DNA of 25,794 nt from JBEKDJ01 sp050014415 (GCA_050014415.1 JBEKDJ010000024.1:1-25794); one strand, 5' to 3'. Shown: positions 1 through 7,559, numbered from the stretch's first letter. Made by a program: numbers and translations. The notes: a model not told the origin generated them from the letters alone.

Positions 1-355
1 GGCTTACATCGTTTCGTGCCCCGTTATCATCCCACTCCGAAGGTGTATCCCCTCCTTTAATCAGAATTATGCGATTTGGCTCCATGGATATATTTGTGCC
101 GGCAAATCTAAGCGCATCAAGGTTTCCCCCAAACATGCGCTGCTGGATTTTTTTCAGGGCTGCGTTGATGGTGTCTTCCGTCGAGAGATACTGATCCTCA
201 TTCTTGGCATCAGGTCCCAGTGAGAACTCGAGAATGGCCCCTTCTGCTTTCACCGGGAAAACCTTGCAAGCGAGCCCGATGCTAGGCTTAAGATACGGCG
301 ACAGATGCCGACGGAAGTTGTTTACATAGCCTTGGATTATCTTTCTGTCCTGCAT
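1..355 (-). CDS. Hypothetical protein, N-terminal part, cut by the window edge
   Basis: An open frame starts with ATG at 355-353 and runs off the left edge without a stop, giving about 118 residues. It begins MQDRKIIQGYVNNFRRHLSP and the start is supported by an AGGAAG ribosome-binding site a few bases upstream. The visible part is soluble, mixed in charge, with no signal peptide, membrane segment or motif I recognise. The middle (ILEFSLGPDAK) and the part ending IILIKGGD look like beta strands with a helix (TINAALKKIQQRMFG) between them. I cannot assign a family. Codon use is ordinary, so I believe it is a real gene. The C-terminus and downstream neighbour lie outside the window. Confidence 0.6.
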   Translation of the reverse strand, partial: MQDRKIIQGYVNNFRRHLSPYLKPSIGLACKVFPVKAEGAILEFSLGPDAKNEDQYLSTEDTINAALKKIQQRMFGGNLDALRFAGTNISMEPNRIILIKGGDTPSEWDDNGARNDVS

Positions 356-782
356 CTCGATTCTTCCTATGTGTATTGGCCACTCATTATTCTTGGGCGA
401 ACAGATATTAGACAGAAAAATAATATTATGATATTGTAATTCTGCCTAGCATGCAATGCTTGATTTTTACTTAACCTCTTAAAATAAAAAGGATACCCGG
501 GGCGAAAATCATCGATGCCCACAGTTCCTCCAAAGAGCGCATTGGTTTTTGGGAAGCCTACCAGGCATGCACGGAGGAGAACAGGATACGGCCGGTTCGT
601 TTGCCATCCAAAACATGAAGGGGACATGCTTCATTACTAACCCTCTCGGTTTTTCTAAGGTCCTCTCCTAATCAACCTCCCACCTACCTGCATGGAAAGT
701 GCATAGCGCCTCTGGCTATGAAAAGTGGGGGAGAATACCATTCGCTTTTCTCAGAATGATACTCTGAACGAATGACTCCTTA
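356..782. other. Intergenic region, 427 bases, no convincing gene
   Basis: No intact gene is supported here. It lies upstream of the partial gene at 1-355 and downstream of the B3/B4 gene. Bases 415-490 are AT-rich and could hold the promoter of the left gene. A plus-strand stretch at 490-618 reads like a scrap of an integrase N-terminus (see findings). An imperfect hairpin at 740-774 (ATTCG paired with CGAAT, plus an inner TCAGA/TCTGA stem) follows the B3/B4 gene on the minus strand but has no clear T-run. Confidence 0.5.
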
Positions 783-1448
783 CTACGGCCTAAACATTTT
801 TGACCAGGACTCCCTCCCATGACCGAATTTCTCAAGGAGCTCAAGAGCTAGTTGTAATCCATTGGAGACCTGCTCCTCCTGAATGCCTGGTGCAGTGAAG
901 ACATAAATGGCAATGTCCTTGCTCGAGGCCTCTATCCGCATTCGAAAATCTGGACCTTGAAAAAGGGAACAGACAATTCCTTTTCCATCACGAAGAACGA
1001 TCTCATTCTTCTTACAACGGATCATATTTCCCGAGACTCCCTCAAAGATCTCTCCCTTCTGAGCAAGATCGAGCTTCCACTCGCCCTGGAAACGACTCAG
1101 GTCCTGAATGGCCATCAATATTCCATGATACATCTCCGCAATGATATGAGCATCGATATAAAGGTTCACAATCGGAAATCCCATTTCAATAGTCCGCTTG
1201 AAATGACTTGGCAGGGGACAGGTATATTCCCATTCTTTGAAGAACTGGTCGTAGAGATTGATCCGCTCTTCCAGCTGGGCAAGGTTGGCCTTCCTCCTCA
1301 TCTTACGCAGCAGTTCCCTTTTATAGAGTTTGAATGATTCGCTCTTCTCAAAATAGGTGCAAGCCTGGATCGTCCCGATTCCGAAAGCAAGATCCGGAAA
1401 CTGCTGACGATAAGCATCAGTGACGGTAAGCGAGACTTCTTTCTGCAT
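783..1448 (-). CDS. Solo B3/B4 domain protein (PheT-editing-domain-like)
   Basis: The 221-residue protein matches the stand-alone B3/B4 family (COG3382), related to the editing domain of the phenylalanyl-tRNA synthetase beta chain. In PheT that domain hydrolyses mischarged Tyr-tRNA(Phe); for the solo proteins an RNA-binding or editing role is inferred. Family-like stretches are the fold start (DAYRQQFPDLAFGIGTI), the central NLYIDAHIIAEMYHG, which sits where the editing domain has its substrate pocket, and GDFR-like DFRMRIEASSKDIAIYVF. An internal basic helix (LYKRELLRKMRRKANL) could contact RNA. Length is normal for the family. I take ATG at 1448; a TTG two codons upstream at 1454 is the alternative, and neither has a good ribosome-binding site. 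It is not near pheS/pheT and appears monocistronic. Confidence 0.75.
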   Translation of the reverse strand: MQKEVSLTVTDAYRQQFPDLAFGIGTIQACTYFEKSESFKLYKRELLRKMRRKANLAQLEERINLYDQFFKEWEYTCPLPSHFKRTIEMGFPIVNLYIDAHIIAEMYHGILMAIQDLSRFQGEWKLDLAQKGEIFEGVSGNMIRCKKNEIVLRDGKGIVCSLFQGPDFRMRIEASSKDIAIYVFTAPGIQEEQVSNGLQLALELLEKFGHGRESWSKMFRP

Positions 1449-1768
1449 AGGCAAAGTCTAAATTTCACACCCCCCCTTGGCCCCTCACCCTTTCCCGTAA
1501 GGAGACTGTGTCGTAATCGACGAGAGACGACTTCGGTTGCAAGACGGAACAGATGGTCAGGTCATGAAGCTTTAGAGCGGAAACCTTCTATCGGTCAGCT
1601 GCCGGGCTGCAAGCCCATGAAAAGATTGCGTTTGCAGGAAGCTCGATTACCCATAACCCTAAATGACCGCATTCTAAAGCTGATGGGCCTGACTGCCTGT
1701 TCCGTCCGTATCTACCCTCCATCATGACTACCACACAGCCGCAAGGGAGAGAGGGGAGAGGAAAGGGA
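1449..1768. other. Intergenic region, mostly an inverted-repeat element
   Basis: The 320 bases between the B3/B4 gene and the leucine-dehydrogenase-like gene hold no supportable CDS; a 64-codon minus-strand frame runs through the repeat and lacks a ribosome-binding site. Bases 1468-1500 are pyrimidine-rich (runs of C and CCCTTTCCCGTAAGG) and resemble the dispersed C-rich repeats near 3.0 and 6.3 kb. Bases 1543-1706 form the inverted-repeat element listed separately. Confidence 0.5.
1543..1706. repeat. MITE-like element with long imperfect inverted ends
   Basis: The left arm at about 1543-1580 and the right arm at about 1667-1706 are imperfect inverted repeats of each other. Shared blocks, read outside to inside, are GACGGAACAG, GTCAGG, AGCTTTAGA and GCGG, separated by small mismatches and a 2-base indel. 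The interior is about 85 bases and contains a small hairpin (GGGCT-GCA-AGCCC at 1605-1617). There is no ORF for a transposase, so the element would be non-autonomous, or it could be a large RNA hairpin between two minus-strand genes. No target-site duplication is evident. Confidence 0.55.
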
Positions 1769-2842
1769 TTATTCTGGTACATAGAGGCGTTTCATTTTGT
1801 GGATCTCACGAATTCGAGATTCGGCATAGCGGTTCGCCGCTTCTAAAGGTAGAATGTCTTCTCTTTTTGCCATCTCGAAGATGTGGAGAAGACGGTCGTA
1901 GATCCGCTCAGTCTTCATCCTCACCCGCTCGGGGTTATAGCCCTGAAGCTCATCGATCGCCTGAATGACGCCTCCGGCGTTGATGATGTAGTCTGGAGCA
2001 TAAAGAATACCTCTTTCACGGAGCATCCGGCTATGGCGTTCTTCATTCTCCAACTGGTTGTTTGCACAGCCTGCCACCAACTGGCATCTCAGTCTGGGAA
2101 TGGTCCGGTCATTCAAAATGCCGCCCATAGCGCAAGGGCAAAAGATATCACACTCTACCCCATAGATTTCCTCTGGTTTGACCGTCTCAAACCCATATTT
2201 CATCTGGAGGCGTTGGAGGGTCTCATTGTTGATTTCGGTTGCACATACCTCTAATTCACCTTCCTTCAAGTATTCCAAAAGGGGCTCGCCTACAGCCCCC
2301 AGTCCCTGCACGGCAATCCTTCGGCCACGGAGTTCTTCATCGCCCCAAAGGAATTTGGCACAGGCTTTCAATCCGACATAAATCCCAAAGGCTGTTGTGA
2401 TCCCTGAGCTTCCAGAACTACCCTCTTCTCTGGGCCTTGCCAAAATGTATTGGGTCTCTCTCCCGATGATGGAGCCATCGGTCAGATCGAGGTTCAGATC
2501 CACTCCAGTAACGAAGCGCCCCTTTAACATCTCGACGAACCTGCCAAAAGCCCGGAGATAGGACTCACTCTTATCCTTCTCCGGGTCACCCCAGATGACG
2601 GCCTTCGACCCGCCCTTATCCTCGTCGGCAGCGGCACACTTATACGTCATTGCCTTAGCCAACCTCATGGCATCCCGAAGGGCATCTTCCATCGAGGCAT
2701 AGTTAACCATCCTAACCCCACCAAAGGTCTGTCCAAGCGTGGAATCATGGATAGCAATGATCGCCTTCATCCCTGTCTCCTTATCGAAGTTGAAGATGAT
2801 CTGTTCACATCCATCTTTCTTCATCAAATCGAAGATATCCAT
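1769..2842 (-). CDS. Leucine dehydrogenase-family amino acid dehydrogenase
   Basis: A 357-residue Glu/Leu/Phe/Val dehydrogenase-family enzyme, expected to carry out NAD-dependent reversible oxidative deamination of a branched-chain or other aliphatic L-amino acid in the cytoplasm. The N-terminal domain carries GGVRM (41-45), the substrate-binding Lys68 in MTYK, and catalytic Lys80 in GGSKAVI. These numbers coincide with those of Bacillus leucine dehydrogenase, although the usual motif is GGGK. The Rossmann domain has GLGAVGE, followed by CATEIN. NAGGVI near the C-terminus is also family-typical. Where many leucine dehydrogenases read GTTV/DM this one reads GVDLNLDLTDG, so the exact substrate is uncertain. 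I use the ATG at 2842, preceded by GGGGGAAAG; an upstream in-frame start at 2881 lacks a site and would add 13 atypical residues. Confidence 0.85.
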   Translation of the reverse strand: MDIFDLMKKDGCEQIIFNFDKETGMKAIIAIHDSTLGQTFGGVRMVNYASMEDALRDAMRLAKAMTYKCAAADEDKGGSKAVIWGDPEKDKSESYLRAFGRFVEMLKGRFVTGVDLNLDLTDGSIIGRETQYILARPREEGSSGSSGITTAFGIYVGLKACAKFLWGDEELRGRRIAVQGLGAVGEPLLEYLKEGELEVCATEINNETLQRLQMKYGFETVKPEEIYGVECDIFCPCAMGGILNDRTIPRLRCQLVAGCANNQLENEERHSRMLRERGILYAPDYIINAGGVIQAIDELQGYNPERVRMKTERIYDRLLHIFEMAKREDILPLEAANRYAESRIREIHKMKRLYVPE

Positions 2843-3157
2843 TTCTTTCCCCCTACACTTGCCCATTTTGAACAATACCAAACAAAAGCAATAGAAATTT
2901 ATCGGGTACTATCTAAAATAAGACCTTATCTGTAAATAATGAATGCTTGCAATGTCCCCATTTGAAAAAGGGGGATTTGCCCAAGGTTGACACTTTAAGT
3001 CCCCCCTCGCCCCCCTTTACTAAAGGGGGGGAAAGTTATTTGCGGATAAGTTCTAAGCCTTAATAACCAGATGAGAGATTCCAAACAATGAATTGAGTAC
3101 TAACCTGATGATTGGTTATTGGAATCTGCCTGGCTATTCGTGCTGGGGTATGGGTTG
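2843..3157. other. Intergenic region with C/G-rich dispersed repeat
   Basis: The 315 bases between the dehydrogenase start and the ATPase stop hold no supportable gene. Bases 2870-2945 are AT-rich and should contain the promoter of the dehydrogenase, but I cannot place -35 and -10 boxes with confidence. Bases 2955-3040 carry a repeat built on runs of C then G, including the perfect palindrome listed separately. Bases 3060-3155 show nothing recognisable. Confidence 0.5.
3010..3030. repeat. Perfect C-rich palindrome in an intergenic repeat
   Basis: Ten bases (CCCCCCTTTA) and their exact complement flank a single C, forming a 21-base palindrome. The flanks (CCATTTGAAAAAGGGGGATT upstream, GAAAGTT downstream) extend the same pattern. 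Similar, less perfect copies lie at about 6271-6306 (CCTCCCTTTACGAAAGGGAGG) and as fragments near 6061 and 6108, so this is a dispersed intergenic repeat family. It follows the ATPase gene on the minus strand and could end its transcript, but no T-run follows. Confidence 0.55.
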
Positions 3158-3970
3158 TTATGCTTCTCCTTCAACAGGCTTACAGAGTAACGTCTCATCC
3201 TCCAATTTCTCACCGAAGCGTTTCACCACCTCTTCCACGGTGAGCCGTCTCTTCTCCTCGCCAGAAACATCAAACTGGATCTTCCCTTCGTGAAGCATGA
3301 TCATTCGGTCCCCAAAGTTGATTGCCTGGACCATGTTATGAGTGACCATGATAGTGGTGAGTCGATTTTCCCTGACAATCCTATTGGTCAGGTGAATGAC
3401 CTTTTCCGCCGTCCTTGGATCGAGGGAGGCAGTGTGCTCGTCCAGGAGTAAAAGCTTCGGTAGAGAGAGTGTGGCCATCAACAAGGTGAGACATTGGCGT
3501 TGGCCTCCGGAGAGAAGGCTAACACGGTCTGAGAGACGGTCTTCCAAGCCCAATTCGAGGATTCTTAGAAGCTCCTTATATTCCTGTCTCTGTTTCCCCG
3601 TTACCCCCCGGCAGAGCCCTCTCGGTTTTCCTCGAAGTTCGGCCATGGAAAGATTTTCTTCAATCGTCATCGATGAGGCCGTCCCCATTAATGGGTTTTG
3701 GAAAATCCGTCCCAGGTATTTTGCCCTTCGATGTTCCGGCAGAAACGTCACTTCTTTTCCGTCGATCAAGACCCTTCCCTCATCGGGGAGAAAGGTGCCG
3801 GCGATCAGGTTGAGAAGGGTGGTCTTTCCCGCGCCGTTGGAACCGATGACTGTGACGAACTCTTCTCTTTTCACTTCGAGACGAATTCCGTTGATCGCTG
3901 CTTTCTCGTCAATCGTATTTCGATTGAATACCTTTTTCAGGTCTTGAATGGTCACCATCTTTTCCATCAT
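3158..3970 (-). CDS. ABC transporter ATP-binding protein (TrpXYZ-type importer)
   Basis: The 270-residue ATPase is the energy-coupling subunit of the importer encoded with the next two genes. Visible motifs in order: Walker A GSNGAGKTT (43-51), Q-loop RIFQNP (Gln91), signature LLSGGQRQ (152-159), Walker B LLLLDE (173-178), D-loop SLD and switch His211 in VTHNM. The length and the spacer between Q-loop and signature (about 60 residues) fit the family that pairs with ABC_sub_bind binding proteins. It is the last gene of the operon, 87 bases after the permease. ATG codons at 3970, 3967 and 3958 are all possible starts; none has a strong ribosome-binding site, so translation may depend on the upstream gene. 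Confidence 0.88.
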   Translation of the reverse strand: MMEKMVTIQDLKKVFNRNTIDEKAAINGIRLEVKREEFVTVIGSNGAGKTTLLNLIAGTFLPDEGRVLIDGKEVTFLPEHRRAKYLGRIFQNPLMGTASSMTIEENLSMAELRGKPRGLCRGVTGKQRQEYKELLRILELGLEDRLSDRVSLLSGGQRQCLTLLMATLSLPKLLLLDEHTASLDPRTAEKVIHLTNRIVRENRLTTIMVTHNMVQAINFGDRMIMLHEGKIQFDVSGEEKRRLTVEEVVKRFGEKLEDETLLCKPVEGEA

Positions 3971-4057
3971 CTCATTTCAGATTTTAGATGTAGGATTTCA
4001 GATTGAAAGTTTAGGTAATTCTTAGTTTTCAATTTGCAATCCGCAATCTAAGATTAC

Positions 4058-4981
4058 TTATATTCCTCGAAGATGAAGCCTCTCCTCCTTACCCTTCTTG
4101 AGGGCAGGAAAGCCTAAAGCGAGGATGACCATGGCACCTGTAGCCATCTTGAGATCGGTAGGTGCCAAACCCAACCAGAGACCCACAGTGATGATCAAAC
4201 GGTAGACGAAGGAGCCAACGATGGCTGCAAGGGTATTCATCCCCACCGATCTTGGCCGGAGCAGGGTTTCTCCAATGATGATTGCCGCCAGGCCGGTGAC
4301 GATCATGCCGACGCCCATTCCGATATCTGCAAACCCTTGGTGCTGTGCTACCAGCGCTCCGGAGAAGGCAACAAAGGCATTGGAGATGCCGAGCCCCAAG
4401 ATGGTCATGGTGTTGGTGTTCACACCGAGAGTGCGTATCATCTGTTCGTTATCACCGGTGGCCCTCATGGCGAGACCCACTTGTGTGTGAAGAAAAAGGT
4501 CAGTGAGGAATTTGCAAGTGAAGACGATCAGTCCAAAGAAAAGAACAATAGAAAGCCATCGCCTTTCGATCTCTTCGAAGGGAGTAAAGACGGTTCTAAA
4601 GTTGATGAGCGGTGTGTTGGATCGACCCATCACCCGAAGATTGACCGAGTAAAGGATGGTCATGATCAAGATCCCTGCCAGGAGGCTATTGATCTTGAGT
4701 CGAGTATTGAGCACTCCAGTCGCACAGCCTGCAGCAAACCCAAGAAAGATCGCCAGGACGATCCCGATCAAGGGATCGCAACCCAAGACGATCAAACGGG
4801 CCGCCACGGCTCCACCGAGAACAAAACTTCCATCCACGGTCAAATCTGGGAAGGCAAGGATGCGGAAACTGATGACAATGCCTAGGGCGACCAGTGCATA
4901 GGCCAATCCTTGTTCAAGAGAGATTTGAACGATGCCGGAAAGAGTTTCCATTCTGAAGTTCCGGGCAGCCTCCGTGCCCAT
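4058..4981 (-). CDS. ABC transporter permease (TrpY/YtlD-like)
   Basis: A polytopic membrane protein of about 307 residues in the branched-chain-permease fold, predicted to form the channel of the importer. The N-terminal stretch ISFRILAFPDLTVDGSF is the hallmark of the permeases that accompany ABC_sub_bind binding proteins. A second family-typical segment, GLAMRATGDNEQMIRTLGVN, is the cytoplasmic coupling loop that contacts the ATPase. About eight hydrophobic segments are visible. The frame is open from a TTG at 4990; I choose the ATG at 4981, and the ATG at 4954 (METLSGIV) is a good alternative because it matches where homologues usually start. The binding-protein gene ends 33 bases upstream. 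The substrate cannot be read from the sequence. Confidence 0.85.
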   Translation of the reverse strand: MGTEAARNFRMETLSGIVQISLEQGLAYALVALGIVISFRILAFPDLTVDGSFVLGGAVAARLIVLGCDPLIGIVLAIFLGFAAGCATGVLNTRLKINSLLAGILIMTILYSVNLRVMGRSNTPLINFRTVFTPFEEIERRWLSIVLFFGLIVFTCKFLTDLFLHTQVGLAMRATGDNEQMIRTLGVNTNTMTILGLGISNAFVAFSGALVAQHQGFADIGMGVGMIVTGLAAIIIGETLLRPRSVGMNTLAAIVGSFVYRLIITVGLWLGLAPTDLKMATGAMVILALGFPALKKGKEERLHLRGI

Positions 4982-5014
4982 CCCAACCAAAGACGGAAGG
5001 AGAGGGAGATCATT

Positions 5015-6010
5015 CTACTCCGTAATGACTTTGTCTGCTTTCTTAAGAAGTTGAGGAGGAATGACCACTCCCTGGGCCTTTGCCGCCTTTTCGCTGACAA
5101 CCAGGCTGAACTTCTCAGCCGGCCCCCAGGGGATATCTCCGGTTTTTCTCCCTTTCAGGATTTGTGCCGCTTTTTTTCCGGCAGACTCTCCGATCAGTAA
5201 GTAATCCAGCCCATAAGCAGCGATCGCACCCCTTGGGACGCTGCCGATATCACCCGCGAAGAGAGGGATCTTTCTCTCATTGCAGACCTTCACAATGGCC
5301 TCAAAGGAAGAGACCGCTGTGTTGTCAGAAGTGATGGTGATGGCTTGCACCCCTTTTCCCGCGAGGGATTGGGCAGCCTGCATCGTTTCAGCACTGGTGG
5401 AAATCGTGGCTTCAATCAATTCCACTCCCAATTTCTTTGCAGCCTCTTTCATCTCTCTGATGTGGACAAGGGAATTCGAATCTCCAGCATTGTAGACCGT
5501 TCCCCATTTCCTTGCCTTGGGGACAAACTTCGTATACATCTCAAATTGCAGGTAGACAGGCCAACGGTCACTGACGCCAGTCACATTAGTACCTGATTCT
5601 GTCCCGGGAGGACTCGTTTTCGGGACGAGGCCTGCATCCATGGGGTCAGTCACGGAAGAGAAGACGATCGGGAGTGTTTTGATGGTCTTCACGACAGCTT
5701 GAGAGGTAGGGGTAGCAATGCTGTGGACCAAATCTACTTTCGCATCAAGGAACTTCTGAGCGATGGTCTGGGCATTCGCCATATCCCCTTGAGCATTCTG
5801 ACGATCGTATGTGACATTGATCCCTTCTTTAAAACCGGCTTCGGCTAACGCCTTCTCAAACCCCTTTTCGTCTGCATCTAAAGCGGGATGAGAGACAATT
5901 TGGGTGACCCCGATCCTTAGCATCTTCTTGGTTTTTTTCTCCTGCGCAAAAGAGAATGCAGCACTGACCGCAAGGATTAAGATCAAGATAGGGCATAGTT
6001 TTTTCCACAT
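5015..6010 (-). CDS. ABC transporter substrate-binding protein (ABC_sub_bind family)
   Basis: A 331-residue periplasmic binding protein of the PF04392 family, which includes the tryptophan-binding TrpX. The N-terminus MWKKLCPILILILAVSAAFS is a signal peptide with likely cleavage after the Ala of SFA, just before QEKK. The mature part shows the bilobed fold: lobe 1 opens LRIGVTQIVSHPALD and includes HSIATPTSQAV and PIVFSSVTDP, and lobe 2 starts near KWGTVYNAGDSNS. The ATG at 6010 is chosen because AAAGGAG lies six bases upstream and the signal peptide starts there; an in-frame ATG at 6034 is disfavoured. It is the first gene of the operon and a promoter lies about 120 bases upstream. Ligand candidates are an aromatic amino acid or a small organic molecule; this is inference only. 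Confidence 0.87.
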   Translation of the reverse strand: MWKKLCPILILILAVSAAFSFAQEKKTKKMLRIGVTQIVSHPALDADEKGFEKALAEAGFKEGINVTYDRQNAQGDMANAQTIAQKFLDAKVDLVHSIATPTSQAVVKTIKTLPIVFSSVTDPMDAGLVPKTSPPGTESGTNVTGVSDRWPVYLQFEMYTKFVPKARKWGTVYNAGDSNSLVHIREMKEAAKKLGVELIEATISTSAETMQAAQSLAGKGVQAITITSDNTAVSSFEAIVKVCNERKIPLFAGDIGSVPRGAIAAYGLDYLLIGESAGKKAAQILKGRKTGDIPWGPAEKFSLVVSEKAAKAQGVVIPPQLLKKADKVITE

Positions 6011-6129
6011 ATTCGGCTCCTTTCTCAAATTCATAACTTCTCAATCATACCTTCACCTTTACCCCCCTTTAAGCATCTTGTTTTATCTTAGAAATCCCTG
6101 AATCCCTCCCCTCTTTCAAAGGTAGTTGA

Positions 6130-6158
6130 AAAATATCACCTTTTAGAAAACCTGTCAA
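6130..6158 (-). promoter_or_regulatory. Sigma70-type promoter of the ABC importer operon
   Basis: Read on the minus strand, TTGACA (6158-6153) is followed after exactly 17 bases by TATTTT (6135-6130). This matches the -35 consensus perfectly and the -10 at four of six positions. Transcription would start near 6123, giving a leader of about 113 bases before the ATG at 6010. Confidence 0.65.
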
Positions 6159-6227
6159 TTCGGGGAAATGCCCTGAGATTGCGCAACGGTGATTTAGACA
6201 CAAGATAACAGACATTAGACCTACCAC

Positions 6228-6403
6228 TTACTAATAAGTCCATAATTGTATGGACGCCGAAGACTAAATCCCTCCTCCCCTCCCTTTACGAAAGGGAGGA
6301 TTTTCCCCTCTTAGGTATCCTTTTCCTATCTTCGGACAGGCAAAGAGGGGGAAGGGGAGATTTTCCAAACAATATGTCTAATCAATTATGGACTCCTTAG
6401 TAA
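6228..6403. repeat. MITE-like element with 21-base terminal inverted repeats
   Basis: The left end (6228-6248) and the right end (6383-6403) are inverted repeats matching at 19 of 21 positions; both contain TTACTAA and AGTCCATAATTG. The interior holds a second, C/G-rich inverted structure: the palindrome CCTCCCTTTACGAAAGGGAGG, and a CCCCTC block at about 6305 facing GAGGGGGAAGGGGAG at about 6345. At 176 bp with no ORF it would be a non-autonomous element or a nested insertion of the C-rich repeat into an older one. CTACC occurs just outside both ends, 2 and 3 bases away, so a clean target duplication is not shown. Confidence 0.6.
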
Positions 6404-6611
6404 CCTCTACCCAAGAGTGCGCATACTTGGACACCAATAGCCATGAAGAATGGTGGGCAAAGGCTCAAGAAGGTTCGAGAATCCTGCACGCCTCAGTTTC
6501 CATTTAGAGAAGTCTGCTGTCTGACCTCACTTTGACTGCACTGATGTCCGCTGTCTGAAATGCAGAAGGCTTGTCTGGAACTCCGACAAAAGCCACAAGA
6601 GGATCTTCGGT

Positions 6612-7475
6612 CTATGAAGGAGACCTTTTGCTTCCCAACAAGAAAGCAACCTCTCCTCCCAGGACGAGGATGGCCGAGGAATAGTAAACCCATAAGACGA
6701 AAATGGCCAAGGTACTCAAAGAGCCATAGATCATCGTGAAGCCTCCCAGGTGAAGGACATACCATCCGAACGATTGTTTTGCTACTTCCCACAGGAGACT
6801 GGTGAAAAAGGCGGCTTGAAGAGCGACCTTGAACTGTATCTTCTTGTTGGGAATAATCTTGTAGATCAAGAAAAACATCCAAAAAGTGAAGAGAAAGGGA
6901 ATGACGTATTTTAGGGAAAAGTGAATGACCGGCCCCAGGTCCAGGGGAGAGTAATGTCGGAGGTACGTGACCAGGGAGGTAAGGGCCATGCTCATGAGCA
7001 GGAAGGTCCCTGCCAGAAAAACCATGAGAATATCAATGGCCTTTCCTCCAAGAATGCTTTGCCCCTTCTCAACCTGAAAGACCTTGTTAAGTGCCGTCCT
7101 CAATGAGCTGAACACCCACGTGGAGGCCCAGATCAATCCGAAGATGCCTATTCCCCCGACGATCTTTCGATCCTCCATAATCCGGAAAATGTTTTGGATC
7201 ATCCTCGGTTCTAAGGCAGGGACGGCATTCTCAATATAGTGATGGATATGCTTCAACACCTCCCGGTCACCGTAAAGGTAAGTGCCCACTAACGACAATA
7301 GCAGTAGGAAGAGCGGAACCAAACAGATGAGGAGACTGAAGGCGATTCCGGAGGACAGGAAGAGCCCGTTATCGTCATCGAATTTCTCCGCAGCCCGCCA
7401 GAGCAAAGAGAGCTTGCTCAAGATCTGCTTCGTTCGCGCAACTAGCGAGAAACGTCTCACCGTGAGCCCTTTCAC
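6612..7475 (-). CDS. YihY/virulence factor BrkB family membrane protein
   Basis: A 287-residue inner-membrane protein of the YihY/BrkB family (formerly linked to RNase BN in error). Its molecular role is not established. Six hydrophobic segments are visible, starting with the family-typical LSSGIAFSLLICLVPLFLLL. Other conserved stretches are GIFGLIWASTWVFSSLRTALN, in which the pattern W-A-S-x-x-x-F-x-x-L-x-x-A-x-N is typical, and IPNKKIQFKVALQAAFFTSLL followed by GSLSTLAIFVLWVYYSSAILVLG near the C-terminus. The start is GTG at 7475, with GGGAG about ten bases upstream; no in-frame ATG competes. It lies downstream of the M50 gene on the same strand, separated by a hairpin that may end that transcript. 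Confidence 0.85.
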   Translation of the reverse strand: MKGLTVRRFSLVARTKQILSKLSLLWRAAEKFDDDNGLFLSSGIAFSLLICLVPLFLLLLSLVGTYLYGDREVLKHIHHYIENAVPALEPRMIQNIFRIMEDRKIVGGIGIFGLIWASTWVFSSLRTALNKVFQVEKGQSILGGKAIDILMVFLAGTFLLMSMALTSLVTYLRHYSPLDLGPVIHFSLKYVIPFLFTFWMFFLIYKIIPNKKIQFKVALQAAFFTSLLWEVAKQSFGWYVLHLGGFTMIYGSLSTLAIFVLWVYYSSAILVLGGEVAFLLGSKRSPS

Positions 7476-7559
7476 TTAAGGTTGCTCCCTCAAGAAAATT
7501 GATGACATAAGGTTGAAGGATTTCAAGCTGCGCGGATTCAGAGATCCAAAGGTGAAAAT

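Larger units (their letters stand above)
6011..6611. other. Intergenic region between ABC operon and yihY-like gene
   Basis: The 600-base gap holds no supportable CDS. From left to right: the 5' leader of the ABC operon with fragments of the C-rich repeat at 6058-6075 and 6100-6122; the operon promoter (6130-6158, listed); an AT-rich stretch; the inverted-repeat element at 6228-6403 (listed); and 6404-6611, the region 3' of the YihY gene, in which I see nothing recognisable. Confidence 0.5.

Noticed and set aside
367..627. An 86-codon minus-strand frame between the first two genes.
   Set aside because: No ribosome-binding site, unusual composition, overlaps the presumed promoter region of the left-edge gene.
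957..1337. A 126-codon plus-strand frame inside the B3/B4 gene.
   Set aside because: The minus-strand product has family motifs over the whole length; the plus-strand frame does not and lacks a start signal.
4337..4885. A 182-codon plus-strand open frame antisense to the permease gene.
   Set aside because: It is the shadow of a gene with clear family motifs; its translation is unusually rich in Asp, Lys and Gln and has no recognisable fold or ribosome-binding site.
6466..6490. GGTTCGAGAATCC looks like the T-arm of a tRNA.
   Set aside because: The loop has an extra base and no acceptor, D or anticodon arm fits upstream; no CCA-compatible partner is found.
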